From Cyclina sinensis (Eukaryota; Mollusca; Bivalvia; Venerida; Veneridae): a stretch of 64,000 nucleotides of DNA. The translations under genes and the position numbers were made by a program. Of this stretch, positions 34,768-45,303 are shown one piece after another (position 1 is the first letter of the stretch; every line of letters begins with the position of its first letter). The stretch is from contig JAAONU010000008.1 in the NCBI GenBank assembly GCA_012932295.1, positions 34,462,949-34,526,948 on the forward strand, read 5' to 3'. The notes under the pieces are model-generated. The model was not told the DNA's origin and ran no database searches. It worked only from the letters and a program-made list of their open reading frames with translations.

Positions 34768-34830
34768 AAATATGGAAATTAGTCATAACTTCTTCGTGAT
34801 GACCAACTTCCGATCAAAATTATAAAAACG
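34768..34830 (+). promoter_or_regulatory. proximal promoter of secreted-peptide gene 1
   Basis: TATAAAA at 34,821-34,827 is preceded by aaaatatggaaattagtcat and ccaacttccgatca. The same ordered block occurs upstream of the second intact gene (42,000-42,062, with TATACAA), at 63,518-63,583 in copy B, and in weaker form at 37,665-37,740 before the pseudogene. Transcription should start about 30 bp downstream, near 34,850. Confidence 0.6.
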
Positions 34831-34849
34831 AGAAATTAATTATCGTGAA

Positions 34850-34922
34850 ATTAGAATAAACTACCACCTTGACGTGATTACAAAAAGAAACCGAAAACAA
34901 CAGACTGAATTATTTGTTACAG
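34850..34922 (+). other. predicted 5' noncoding exon of secreted-peptide gene 1
   Basis: The start is placed about 25-30 bp after the TATA box. The end is placed at ttacag|gtttaa, because the equivalent position in the second gene also has a donor (tttag|gtatga at 42,164) after similar sequence. The intron then runs to the acceptor at 35,281. Confidence 0.45.
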
Positions 34923-35286
34923 GTTTAATTTTGTTTCATGCATTCATTCATTCATCCGTGTATCAGCCATCTACGTTGAATCATGTTCAGGAAGTACTTG
35001 TATGTAAATTTTCTAAAGAAAAACACGGAATTTGAGCCTTTAGACTAGTGAAGAAAGATTATCCCATCCGTCTGATACCGGACGATTAAGATTCGAAGAA
35101 TGAATTTTTGTTCATAAGTTTGGGAGCCTTAGTATCCCGGCTGGCAAGTCCTTTCAATAAATAAATAAGCATTATATAGCATATTGTACACTTGGTTAAT
35201 CAATAGTTTAAATGTCATAAGTATATTAGATACTTGATTTAGATTTTGCATGATTTCATAATTCTCTGGTTTCAATTACAGATAAA

Positions 35287-35535
35287 ATGGCGTCTACTAA
35301 AGTCGTGATTTTAGTCGGGATGCTTTTAGTTGCAAGCCTCCTACAAGTTTGTCAGTGCAGAAGACGACTGAAAATTCGTAGAATGAACCGGATTTCTGAC
35401 GCCTTTACTGACTTTATCTATAGAGGACCATTATTAGCGTCTATTGGGCGATGTGAAGGAGATGGTGGTGTGTGTAAAATTGTTAAAACGAATCGAGGAG
35501 CACGTTGTATCTGTGATGAGCAATTTGATTTCTAA
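35287..35535 (+). CDS. secreted cationic cysteine-rich peptide 1
   Basis: 82 residues. The ATG lies five bases after an acceptor (ttcaattacag). Residues 1-24 are a clear signal peptide (hydrophobic VVILVGMLLVASLL, ending VCQC). The mature part, about 58 residues, starts RRRLKIRR, has a net charge near +6, and keeps four cysteines in the pattern C-x6-C-x10-C-x-C (GRCEGDGGVC ... RCIC). Its paralog at 42,750 has two additional cysteines, both missing here. I do not recognise a named family: the GGxC...CxC ending recalls defensins, but the spacing does not match a CS-alpha-beta fold. A host-defence or other extracellular role is a guess from secretion, charge and copy number. Possible poly(A) signal AATAAA at 35,747. 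The coding exon may be followed by a long 3' UTR. Confidence 0.8.
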   Translation: MASTKVVILVGMLLVASLLQVCQCRRRLKIRRMNRISDAFTDFIYRGPLLASIGRCEGDGGVCKIVKTNRGARCICDEQFDF

Positions 35536-36480
35536 GGACATTTACGGAACACTAAATACGTACTGCGTTAACGAGTGGAGTTTTATGACTGGTATATACA
35601 ATATAAATATGTTGACAGATAAGCCACAAGTTTGATGGCAATGTTCTGTTGCTTTTCAAAGTTGAAAATACTTTTTTTAAAAATGACATGGAAGAATAAC
35701 ACAAATCTGTTTTGAAATTAAAAAAACTAAATAATTCTTTACAAGAAATAAAAGAATAGAATCTTAAGAAGTGATATATTGTAGTAGGAATACAAGAACA
35801 CATCCATAATACTGTAAATATGTTTAGAAAATGGTTGTTGATCATATACAATGTATGTTAAACGTTGTGAGAATTATTTGATGTTTCATTTCTGTTTGCA
35901 CCGTCTAGTTTCACTTATTATTTTATTCAAATGATATAATGTCGTACATTCTGTTGTGATTGTTTCTGTTCAGTAATGTTTTATGAATGACAAGTCAAGA
36001 TTCAGTTGTTCCATTTCTGTTTTACCTCTTTTAGTCGTAACCTAATTAATCAATTATTTTTACTTATAATTTATATTAATGCGTATTGTTTTTTTATCTG
36101 TTAAAACATATTGTGATAAAGCATTATATATAACGAAATAAAATAAACATTGTTGCATTGATTTTAACAAATTATTACTTTTTTATCGGGTCCCGTGGAA
36201 ATGACCAGATTGGTATAAGGTTAGATATAATTGAAAAATGGTAAAATAGTAACACTCAAAACCTTCCATTCTCAAGCCGGCTTATTATACCCTGCTAATC
36301 AATAACGTCCCTGCTTGTGTTTTGATGGTATTATTTAACGTTTTTTGTTTCAGTGTTTCTGATCATTCAAGAAAACAACGTATGTCTGTTATACTGCTAT
36401 ACTTTACACTGAGCATCAAGAATAACAAGGCATTTTTCTTAATCAGTGTGTTTTTGTTACATGCACTGTGCTTCATGAGC
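35536..36480. other. 3' UTR and flank of secreted-peptide gene 1
   Basis: AT-rich, with AATAAA at 35,747-35,752 and further hexamers near 36,135. No other feature seen. Confidence 0.4.
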
Positions 36481-37080
36481 CTTTGATATTTGAAACTGAA
36501 ATATAATTTTATCATCTGCACACTGAAAATCCAGCAGAACTTAGCGTTAGTATGAAAAGGAAACAGGATTAACTAGAAACTATCAATACATTTCACTCTG
36601 TTAATTGCATAAACCAGTATCTAAAGCATGAAAAAGGGACATGATTTGGCAAAACCTTCAGGTTCATTCTGATCTGTTATCTGCTTCAGAACAGAGCTAA
36701 ATGTAAGGACGAGAAGAAAATACAGTTTGCTAGAATTTAAGACATATTCCGACAAATACTAATTGCATTGCACGGTCCTGCAGAACGTTATGTAAGAATG
36801 AGAGACAAATATGATCTGCTATGAACTAAAGACGTATTCTAATGCCCCAGGCAGTTCCACGGATCTACATAACAATGATTAAGAATGAGATAAACACCTG
36901 ATTTGCATGGATATCTAAACATAGTGTCGTCTGCAATATGCACGGTCAAGCAGAACATTCTATAAGAACCAGAGGGAAACATGCGGTGTACCGGAGACAT
37001 ATTTCATCTGCAAATTTTACTTTCCTACAGAATATAATGTAAGAATGTAAAAGAAAAAGTGATGTTTGTGGTAGAATGTT
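36481..37080. repeat. decayed tandem repeat
   Basis: About four diverged units share a 'gcacggtcctgcagaacgtt' then 'atgtaagaatgagagacaaa' core, at roughly 36,525, 36,770, 36,940 and 37,020. Spacing is irregular, so the array is old. Confidence 0.5.
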
Positions 37081-37660
37081 TCAATCGTGATGATAAATGG
37101 GATCTGGACAATTCCCGTCCCTTTCAACCTGTCAGATTTTTCCATTCCAATCCTAAGATGATAACATGATGTTAGTACGGACCATTCCACTCCAGCATTT
37201 TGACAGATCTGGCAATTTTCCGTCCGGCCATTTCAAAAACTTGTACACAAGTACCTTTATTTCATCAACAAATACACTTTAATCATAATACTAACCACGT
37301 GTCTAATCTCTCGAAACTTGTAAAAACCATCAACAACTTTATTAAAAGGAAAAGAAATGTCCGTCAGGAAAGATGTCTGAGTATTCACAGAAGTTATGTT
37401 TATCTTCCTAAAATGAATACATTCATAAAATTGCTCAAATACCACACCACCAAACTGCCTCCATATTTGATATATTACAAGTATAACACGTTTACGATGT
37501 ACCATTAGAATTGTCCATGTCACATTACTTCGTATCCCACACAGCACGGGTAAAGGAATTTAACAATGAGGGAGAAAGGTCATTAATTGATGGCATTTTT
37601 TTTATTGATATTGTATGAGTGGTCGTTACAAATAGAATTATATTATTACATGTCAAATGG
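37081..37660. other. no recognised feature
   Basis: Overlapping open frames of about 100 codons on both strands (37,200-37,547) show no domain, signal peptide or splice context, and I leave them out. Confidence 0.35.
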
Positions 37661-37664
37661 ACGT

Positions 37665-37740
37665 CCAAATATGGTAGTAAGTCATTAATTCCACTTTATG
37701 GCCAACATCCAAAATGAAGTAAATAATGGAAAAGAAACGG
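37665..37740 (+). promoter_or_regulatory. decayed promoter block of the peptide pseudogene
   Basis: caaatatggtagtaagtcat and gccaacatcc correspond to the block upstream of the intact peptide genes. The TATA position is altered (aagtaaataatgg). Confidence 0.4.
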
Positions 37741-38077
37741 GTGTGACAGAAACGTTAGAACGTGATTTTAAGAACAAGAAGCTATAGGAAGAAATAAACA
37801 ATTATGTGTACGCATTTTTACAACCAGTCTGTCACATTTTGTAAATTTATTTATTTATGAAACTTTAGAACTTAGATTGTATCAGCTCTTTGAGATTATA
37901 AAATATATTAAATTTCGTGCAAAGAAAACTAGTATCATTATTTTTTTTAATTCTAAAATACCGATGTTATGTCAAATAAATGGGTCTTAAATTTTTCATT
38001 CGAATAAAATTTCATGTAATTTATCTGTATTTAAAATGATTTATTCGTCTTTTTCAATTTGTTTCTTTCGAATTCAG

Positions 38078-38330
38078 AAAAAAGGTGGATACTAAAACTG
38101 TTATTTTAGTTGGGTTTTCGTTGTTGCAACTCTCTTAGTGTTTTGTCCTTGCCAGAGCAGAGAAGGTGTAGCATGAACCGGTTAACTGGCATGTGTAGAT
38201 GCTTTATCTTCAGACCGAATGGTCCATCTGCAGCGCTAGTTGGACGATGTTATAACATTGGAGGCGTTTCTTAGATAAAAACAACAACAACGAAAGTCTC
38301 AATGTAGATGTAATACGCTATTCGATATGA
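38078..38330 (+). pseudogene. decayed third member of the secreted-peptide family
   Basis: The sequence begins after an acceptor-like gaattcag and aligns along its whole length with the two intact genes: it has the signal-peptide region, CSMNRLTGMC, NGP, GRC and an IGG segment. It lost the ATG, has a frameshift inside the signal-peptide region, and has a stop shortly after GG. It keeps the first two mature cysteines, which shows that the six-cysteine form is the older state. Confidence 0.8.
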
Positions 38331-38729
38331 AGAAAGAGAACATGAAACATAACTTCTTTTGGTCAATATTAGGTTTGTTATATTCGATGAAAATGTGTTG
38401 ACTAATAGGACTCTAAGATGGCTGGTTTCATTCTACATAGCTTGAGTAAATTGCGAATAAATATTTTAAGGAATTAAGGCTTGGAATAGGCACCAAGAGT
38501 TGCGTTAGATGCCTAAGATATCGAAATAAAACAGACTAATGAGATAGTGTACAAAGAGAAATAGAAAGAACAATTAGAGCTTTGCAATTAGCAAAATGTA
38601 AACACTAACTTTATTGTAAAAACAACAAATATAATTGGAAAAAAGTTAAATATTTAATAAAGACTAAGGACATAAGGAATGAGGTCTTAGGAACTAGTGC
38701 TAAACAAAGAGCATTAAGGCATGCCGCGC

Positions 38730-39480
38730 TCTTTTAGCTAACCTGAACGATAGCTCAAGTGAGCAGTTAGGATTGTCCACTGTCTGTCAACTGCTTGCTT
38801 TAAGCGACATCTCCTCACACCAAACCTGAATTTTCTTATTATTTCCCCCTTTCAGATTTGTGAAATTCATTGCTTTCCATCAAGACCTCTGGCTGCTATT
38901 GCAACTAAAAAGAAACTCTTCTCATCAACAACACCTTGCAGGGGATTCGATTATAATTGTGTACAGCTGTTCTGTTGGTGGTTCTCGAAACAAATAGTGA
39001 AATTTATTAAAACCCGAAAATCATGGCCGCCAGAGTCGGTGCTTATTTCATTTTATGTCTATAATGGAAATCTTAAATCCTTTCCTTAGAAATAACATAA
39101 TTTTACACAGATGTTCCTTGAGAGATCCTTTATTAAAATTTTGAAATTTATTACTCTCCGTTGAATAAACATGGCTACCAGGGGCAGGGCTTATTTTCGT
39201 TATATCTAAATAGGAAAAAATAACTTTCTTCTTGTAAAACCTGCATTTCCAGTGGCGAAAACTACGTCCACATCAAGTTTTAGGACTACTGATATGAAAT
39301 TTGGTGTTGATGTTTATCTATAAATGTAAATTTATACATATGCACGCTAATGCCCGCTTTGCGGTTTAAAGGCCCGTCACAGCAATAACTTGCGATGAGA
39401 ACTTCTTCCACATTTCCAAGGCTATTGTTTTGAAATTTTGTTTGCATGTTCCCAAATAAGTGTAGATATGATTGACCCCC
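38730..39480. repeat. dispersed repeat remnant beginning tagctaacctgaacgatagc
   Basis: Starts with an AGCT...AGCT type hairpin head (tagctaacctgaacgatagctcaagtgagca) like the elements at 21,487 and 25,964. Diverged units follow with 'atggccgccagagtcggtgcttattt' and 'atggctaccaggggcagggcttatttt'. Noncoding. Confidence 0.5.
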
Positions 39481-39768
39481 CTCACAACCCACCTATTTGC
39501 TCCACCCCACTAAAGTCCTAAAACTTCATGTCAACCCCCAAATATCCAAATTTGAGAAATCGGACATAAGGGTCACCAATACAATAAGGAAATTCAAAAT
39601 GTATACAGTTTTGTGTAATCTTGAGGTCATAGGGAAACACTAAATGAGTATGAAGGCGCTACAAAATCAGCTAACTACACACATAACATTGATGTATCTC
39701 GAGAATGAATACTTAAGCATAAGCAGTATGCATTCCAAGTACGTTAAGAACGATACTACCAATGTCAA

Positions 39769-40163
39769 CTTCAGTACCATACGCTTCAGTACCATACTCT
39801 TCAGTACCATACTCTTCAGTACCATACGTTTCAGTACCATACTCTTAAGTACCATACTCTTCAGTACCATACTCTTCAGTACCATACGCTTCAGTACCAT
39901 ACTCTTCAGTACCATACGTTTCAGTACCATACTCTTCAGTACCATACTCTTCAGTACCATACTCTTAAGTACCATACTCTTCAGTACCATACTCTTCAGT
40001 ACCATACGCTTCAGTACCATACTCTTCAGTACCATACTATTCAGTACCATACTCTTCAGTACCATACTCTTCAGTACCATACTCTTAAGTACCATACTCT
40101 TTAATACCATACTCTTCAGTACCATACTCTTCAGTGCCATACTCTTCCGTACCATACTCTCCT
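39769..40163. repeat. minisatellite of about 26 fifteen-bp units with 120-bp higher-order repeat
   Basis: The unit is ttcagtaccatactc. Variants (acgct, acgtt, taagt) recur in the same order every eight units: 39,841-39,960 and 39,961-40,080 are nearly identical 120-bp blocks. The unit length keeps frames open on both strands (pentapeptides FSTIL on plus, MVLKS on minus). I regard these as artefacts of the repeat because no signal, start context or splice site accompanies them. Confidence 0.93.
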
Positions 40164-40199
40164 CAGCATTTAAATCGAAAATGACAATATTACGTTTCT

Positions 40200-41735
40200 C
40201 TGAAATAGTATCACCGACCCTTTAAATATTATTTACGCATTTCAATCGTAATTTAAATGCAGATTTTACCTTGGAGCAAACGTGAAGGTTTCTCTTTATG
40301 TCCATATAATATTAATATTTAATCCTACTAGAAGTCTTTTCGAATGCCTGTTAAACCTTAAATGATGATATACTTAAACAGACATACACACATTACTGTC
40401 TTATTCTGAGTCCCCAAGCCAAAAACATTAATGACAAGATGTTCGTGAGTATGATCAACAAAATATTTGTGTTAATCAAAAAGCGGAATAAAGATTGACA
40501 TATTCAGCGATGACATTCAGTACCGAAAGAAGGTTTTTTAAGATTTTTTAAAACTACGATAAACTAAAGACTTTACAAGGCTGTTTCAAAAAATAAGATG
40601 AATGAATTTCGCAAAAAAATGAATTGTTTAAAAGCATACATTATTGCTATTCAATGTATGTTTTAATGGCGTCAATTTTTCTTCATTTCTAGTAAATTCG
40701 AGGTCTCAATTTTCGCGAATCATGATTGGCAAGATATGTACCGTACGTCTTTTCAAATGTCTGTCATTTTGATCTATTATTCGCAAAACATTTTGTATCG
40801 ATCAATATCTTAATTCACCACATGTGTTAATTAAAGGTTCGTTCGAGTCGGTTATTGAAAATATGAATACTAGTGCCAGATAATGCATGTAAATACAAAT
40901 ATCTAGCAGAAGTTTTAAATCAACTAAACAAAACTTCACAATCATGTTAATATGCAGAAAAACCAACAATCTCAATTTCGTTGACGAAATCGTTTGCAAC
41001 AAATTGATTTCAAATTGTAACTCCTTCTTAAATTTAATTCCTAAAATATTGAAATTGTTTTACTCTCATTCGATCGATCTTAGGTTCATTCGTTAAGTTG
41101 TTCTTTAATCTGTACCAATAAACTGTTCAATTAGTGTTGAATTCTATTGTTTATAACATTTTGCAAAAGACTACGTTAAAATCTATGCACGCACAGTTAA
41201 CTAAATTAGATATCTATTTTCCCTTTTACTCATAACAATGCAGAAAAAATGGCTAACCTCCTTAACACATTAAGTAGTCTATATAGTGTAAATGAGCATG
41301 AAACAATAGATGTCAAGTTTCTCTATCCTTGACATGATTTTCATTTAAGAACGTTTACAGGTTTAGTCGCACTAAATGAAGACGTTTACTTTTTAAAACT
41401 ATTTGAAAAGTATTATATTTGTTACACAAAACTTAAAAAAGGTTCATTGAAAGAGTATTTCAGCAAACGTATTAGTATTACTTTACATTTATTTCATGTA
41501 CTTTTCAAAATACACATCAGGCGTCTTCGTTGAACAAACTCGAGAAAAATCATCGGATGCACTTACTATTCTTGTAATTAAATATATTGTCGCAAAATGC
41601 TGCTATTTCAATATGATTTATTTTGAAACTGTTTCTTTTGAAACTGTTACGATAAAGATGTTCCGGTTTAACTGATAAAACCTACCTTAAGAAGTCCAAG
41701 CATTAATTGGGGAATAATTCTACAAGTTTCTAATT
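40200..41735. other. no recognised feature
   Basis: AT-rich unique-looking sequence between the minisatellite and a dinucleotide repeat. No coding or repeat structure identified. Confidence 0.35.
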
Positions 41736-41740
41736 CTTGG

Positions 41741-41741
<1 letters not shown>

Positions 41742-41773
<32 letters not shown>
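41742..41773. repeat. (GT)n microsatellite
   Basis: About sixteen uninterrupted TG/GT dinucleotides. Confidence 0.97.
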
Positions 41774-41774
<1 letters not shown>

Positions 41775-41999
41775 TGGGGGTGATTATTGGTATGGTCCTA
41801 TATTAAATACAGCTAGTGTCTTATATCATTTTCTCTTACTAACATCTATCGTTTTCACCTTCAAAACAAGATTTTTCCACGTTACGAAATGTTTATTAGA
41901 GATAAAGTGAGAAACGGAACGCATTAACGCTCCTTTAATTGATGCTGTTTTCTTTTCATTTTTATAAGTGTTCGTTCTAAGTAGCATCACAAGTAACTT

Positions 42000-42062
42000 C
42001 CAAATATGGTAGTAAATAATTACCTCTACATAACGAACATCCGATCACAAGTGTATACAAAA
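42000..42062 (+). promoter_or_regulatory. proximal promoter of secreted-peptide gene 2
   Basis: caaatatggtagtaaataat, cgaacatccgatcacaa and TATACAA (42,054-42,060) follow the same order and spacing as the block before gene 1. A 5' noncoding exon would run from about 42,085 to 42,164, ending at the donor tttag|gtatga. Confidence 0.55.
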
Positions 42063-42321
42063 TACCAAGAAGTTGTACAATAGTAAAGACAAAGTTTGGA
42101 AAGTGACAGCAAGACAAACAAGAAAGGGAAGGAATAAACGACAGATTAACTTGCTCATTTTTAGGTATGACTTTATTTTGAACATAATTATGTATTTAAA
42201 GAAACGTGTTGTCAGGGCTTTATCTATTTACACAAGAATAATAGAACTTGCTTTTTTCAGCTCCCTGACAAAAAATTACAGTACGGATATGATTATAAAT
42301 AAATAATTTTTTTTGTAATGC

Positions 42322-42657
42322 ATTTAAAGCGACTGACTCACAGAATTGAGCTGAACATTTTTCTCTTTAAAAATTTAAGAGAAGTTAATATACTATGGAA
42401 AAAACAAGATAATATTATGCTTCTATACACCATGAAAACTGGAAAAAAATGTTTTACCTTTATCAGGATTGGAACCCATGCCTTTCGGTCGGTAAAATTT
42501 TACCCCGTTAGTCACGGGGTAGATACTTAAGTTATATCATTAATTTTGACGAAACTTGATACCTTGTCGCTGTGGCTCAGTGGGGAGTGTTCATCGTCGC
42601 TTTATTCTTTTACTTTTTTTCATCGTCGGCCCATCTGTGAGTCAGTCGCTTTAAAAT
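42322..42657. mobile_element. 336-bp MITE-like element in the intron of secreted-peptide gene 2
   Basis: Terminal inverted repeats of 23-24 bp: atttaaagcgactgactcac (42,322 on) and its reverse complement ending at 42,657, with one extra T. The interior has no coding capacity and includes a tRNA-like stretch (ggattggaacccatgccttt). It ends 90 bp before the coding exon, and the gene 1 intron lacks it. Confidence 0.75.
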
Positions 42658-42749
42658 AAAACAAATGTAAAGCAGGTGTTAGTAAAAACTCATTTTTTAT
42701 GTAATATGATTTTGCATAATTTAAAAGCTAATTTCTTTTTTCATAGGAA

Positions 42750-43001
42750 ATGGTGTCTAGAATAATTGTCACTTTGATTGGGTTACTTATCTTTACAAGT
42801 CTCCTGGAAGTTTGTCAGTGCCGAGGACATCAGAGATGTAGAATGGACCGGATTACCGGCACCTGTGAGGACTCAACGTATCGACAAAACGGTCCATTGT
42901 CAGCGCCTAATGGCCGTTGTGAAGGAATTGGTGGCAACTGTGAAGTGATTCGGATAGGACGCAGAAACAGATGCATATGTAATATGATACTTCCGGTCTA
43001 G
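42750..43001 (+). CDS. secreted cationic cysteine-rich peptide 2
   Basis: 83 residues; the ATG lies three bases after an acceptor (cttttttcatag). The signal peptide (residues 1-24: VTLIGLLIFTSLLEVCQC) is followed by a mature part of about 59 residues with six cysteines: RC, then GTC ten residues later, GRC, GGNC, and a closing CIC. About ten Arg give a net charge near +5. It shares NG/GP, GRCEG-GG-C and RCIC with peptide 1, plus intron position and promoter block, so the two are paralogs. The six-cysteine spacing (C-x8-C-x16/17-C-x6-C-x10-C-x-C) is not one I can assign to big defensins, macins, myticins or CS-alpha-beta defensins. AATAAA at 43,180 and 43,224 are likely poly(A) signals. Confidence 0.83.
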   Translation: MVSRIIVTLIGLLIFTSLLEVCQCRGHQRCRMDRITGTCEDSTYRQNGPLSAPNGRCEGIGGNCEVIRIGRRNRCICNMILPV

Positions 43002-43224
43002 AAAGTGTGTTGTCTTTGTTAGCTTTCTCTGTTTGATACAAAAGGAGAAAGACATAAAATTTGATGAATGTTTGTTGAATCATAGACATTTTAGGATATT
43101 GATATTTTGGAAAGAAAATAATCAGTACTTGAAATACAGTCAAGGAAATAGCAAACAAGCTCAGTGCGTGAATGTTAAAAATAAAATACATATATTTATT
43201 ACTGTACAACATACAGACTAAAGA

Positions 43225-43860
43225 ATAAATTAGTTCACCACGCCATTTGTATCTTTTAAAAACTCCAGCTCAAATTAAAAGAATAAATATTTTTCAACAG
43301 GTTAAAAGGCTTTCTAAATAAATGATTTATGCGAATGTTATTGTTGCCTGTTGATGTTTCTTTTCACAATGTTTTTGAAGTTCAAAAGTGTACTTCGGGT
43401 TTCTGTATTTAACGTTTCAATGGCGGTGCACTTCCGTGTATACATCTGCTTTATCGGTGGTCTCCGCGTTGACACCGTTTAGTCTATGCTGCAAACAATT
43501 TGCAATGATAAACATTCAGAAAAATCGGACAGACATCAGTTGAAACAGCTGAGTCGCTTAAAATCAAGAAGTGCATTCCATAAGAATATCTCTGCAATGT
43601 ATATACATGTTTACTTTTCAATTATTAGTCACTGCGTTCTGAAACTCGAACAGATTGTTAAGCGGTGTATCCATACTGAACTAGAACACAATCTCGGCAC
43701 TTTCTACAGACTGAAACCAATTACTGCTTTGATAACTGTCATATCGCCTCGGTCAATATTAATTTTTTGGCACATATCACATTATATTCACCAGCTAAAA
43801 AGTCCATATCTGTATATTATTCTTCAGAAAAATACTGATAAATTGGGCAATATTTTCGTG
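43225..43860. other. no supported gene
   Basis: A 139-codon open frame (43,486-43,905) runs into the neighbouring foldback array and has no recognisable domain or splice signals. I judge it accidental. Confidence 0.35.
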
Positions 43861-43862
43861 AA

Positions 43863-45271
43863 GCTGGCGGCCCAGCGACTTAGCGACTTAACCGCAGCGG
43901 CCTAGCGGCTCAGCGACCTAACCGTAGCGGCCTGGCGGCAGACCGGCCTAACGGCCAAAAACATTGTTATCAAAATGATATCTATGAAATAAGTGTCAAC
44001 AAACATCAACAACAAAAGGTGATTGGGGTGTACTTTTGCGAATTAAGAAAAAAGCCTCTTTTCATTATTTGTTATCTGAAAGCTGCTAGCGACCCAGCGG
44101 CCTAAGATAAACATTGTCTTTCAAAACAAGAAATAAATTTTTAGACTGAGTGTCGATAAGCAACAACAATAAAAAAAGGTTTTGGTGTGGGGTTTTTTTA
44201 CAAATTAAATAAAAGCGCCCTTTCATAATTTATCTGAAGGCTGCTAGCGGCCTAACGGCCTACGATGAACCTTGTTTTATAACTATAAGAATAATATCTT
44301 TGAATTAAGTGTCAATAAACAACAACAATAAAAGGGGTTTGGGGTGTTTTTTGCTAATTAAAAAAGGGTAATGAAAAGAAATATTTGCCTAGCAGCCCAC
44401 GGCCTAGCGGCTTAAGACATACATGGTGTATCACAATAAAAGAGTATTTTTGAACTCAGTTCAAACAAACAACATACAGAAAAGGGATCTGAGGTGTACC
44501 TTTGCAGATGAAAAATAGATTTTTTTTCACGAAAAGACGTATTTGCTGTCTAAAGGCTGCTAGCGGCCCAGCGGCCTTAACTGTACATAGTGTATCAGAG
44601 TTGAAACAGTATTTCTGAACTATGTTCTAATATACATTCTCAACAAAAGGTGTTGTAATTTATTTTTGAAATTTAACAATGACGATTTTTTTTTCATGAA
44701 AAAAGTGTTTGCTATCTGTAAGCTGCCATCGGCCTAGGATTCACAATTTATGTCACAGTAAAATGGTATATCTGAGTTTCAACACATAGAATAAACAAAT
44801 GGTGTTCTGGGCGTTTGTTTGTTTTTTGTTTGTTTGTTTTGTTTTGTTTTTCAAATTTAAAGAAAAAGCAAGGATAGTTCGTGAAAAGATTGCTATTTGT
44901 AGACTGACGCTGCGCAGCGGTCTTAGATAGATGTTGTGTTTCATAGAAAAAGAATTATTTCTGCATTCAGTTTTAACAAACGACATAATTTATCTATTTC
45001 TCATGATTTTAAAAAGAAAGAAAGAAAGCCATGAAAGAAGGAAGGTAAGAAGGAAGGAAGAAAATCGGTCGGTCAATCAGCCGGGCGGCCGGTCGATCAA
45101 TCGGTCAGACAGTAAGTGAAATAGCTAATCAGTAGGTAAGTAAGTTAGTAAAGATATAAATATATTTAAAGTAGGTCGAATTAAAAATATTTGTATTTAC
45201 CTCTCTTATTGATGACTAACAGACTGACTGACTGACTGACCGAACGACCGACCGACCAACCCACCCACTCA

Positions 45272-45303
<32 letters not shown>

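Larger units (their letters stand above)
31581..35247. repeat. segmental duplication, copy A (3.7 kb)
   Basis: Collinear with 60,351-64,000 over its whole length, starting at taagggacctagcttgaagg. By eye the two copies differ by scattered substitutions and a few indels. Near 62,300 copy B carries about 60 bp absent at 33,613, and the arrays of short units differ in number. In order it contains diverged 150-bp units, a gacagac-rich array (32,980-33,560), a Tc1-like transposase remnant, and the promoter, first exon and intron of the secreted-peptide gene at 35,287. The homology covers regulatory DNA of that gene, so the duplication probably copied the gene. Confidence 0.92.

Noticed and set aside
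39644..40225. 193-codon (plus) and 162-codon (minus) open frames with pentapeptide repeats
   Set aside because: Both come from a 15-bp minisatellite whose unit length keeps frames open; no signal, domain or splice context.
42750..43001. Assignment of the peptide to CS-alpha-beta defensins
   Set aside because: The GGxC...CxC ending is similar, but the required C-x3-C spacing is missing and the second-to-third cysteine distance is far too long.
43486..43905. 139-codon plus-strand frame
   Set aside because: Unrecognisable sequence, ends inside the foldback array, no splice signals.
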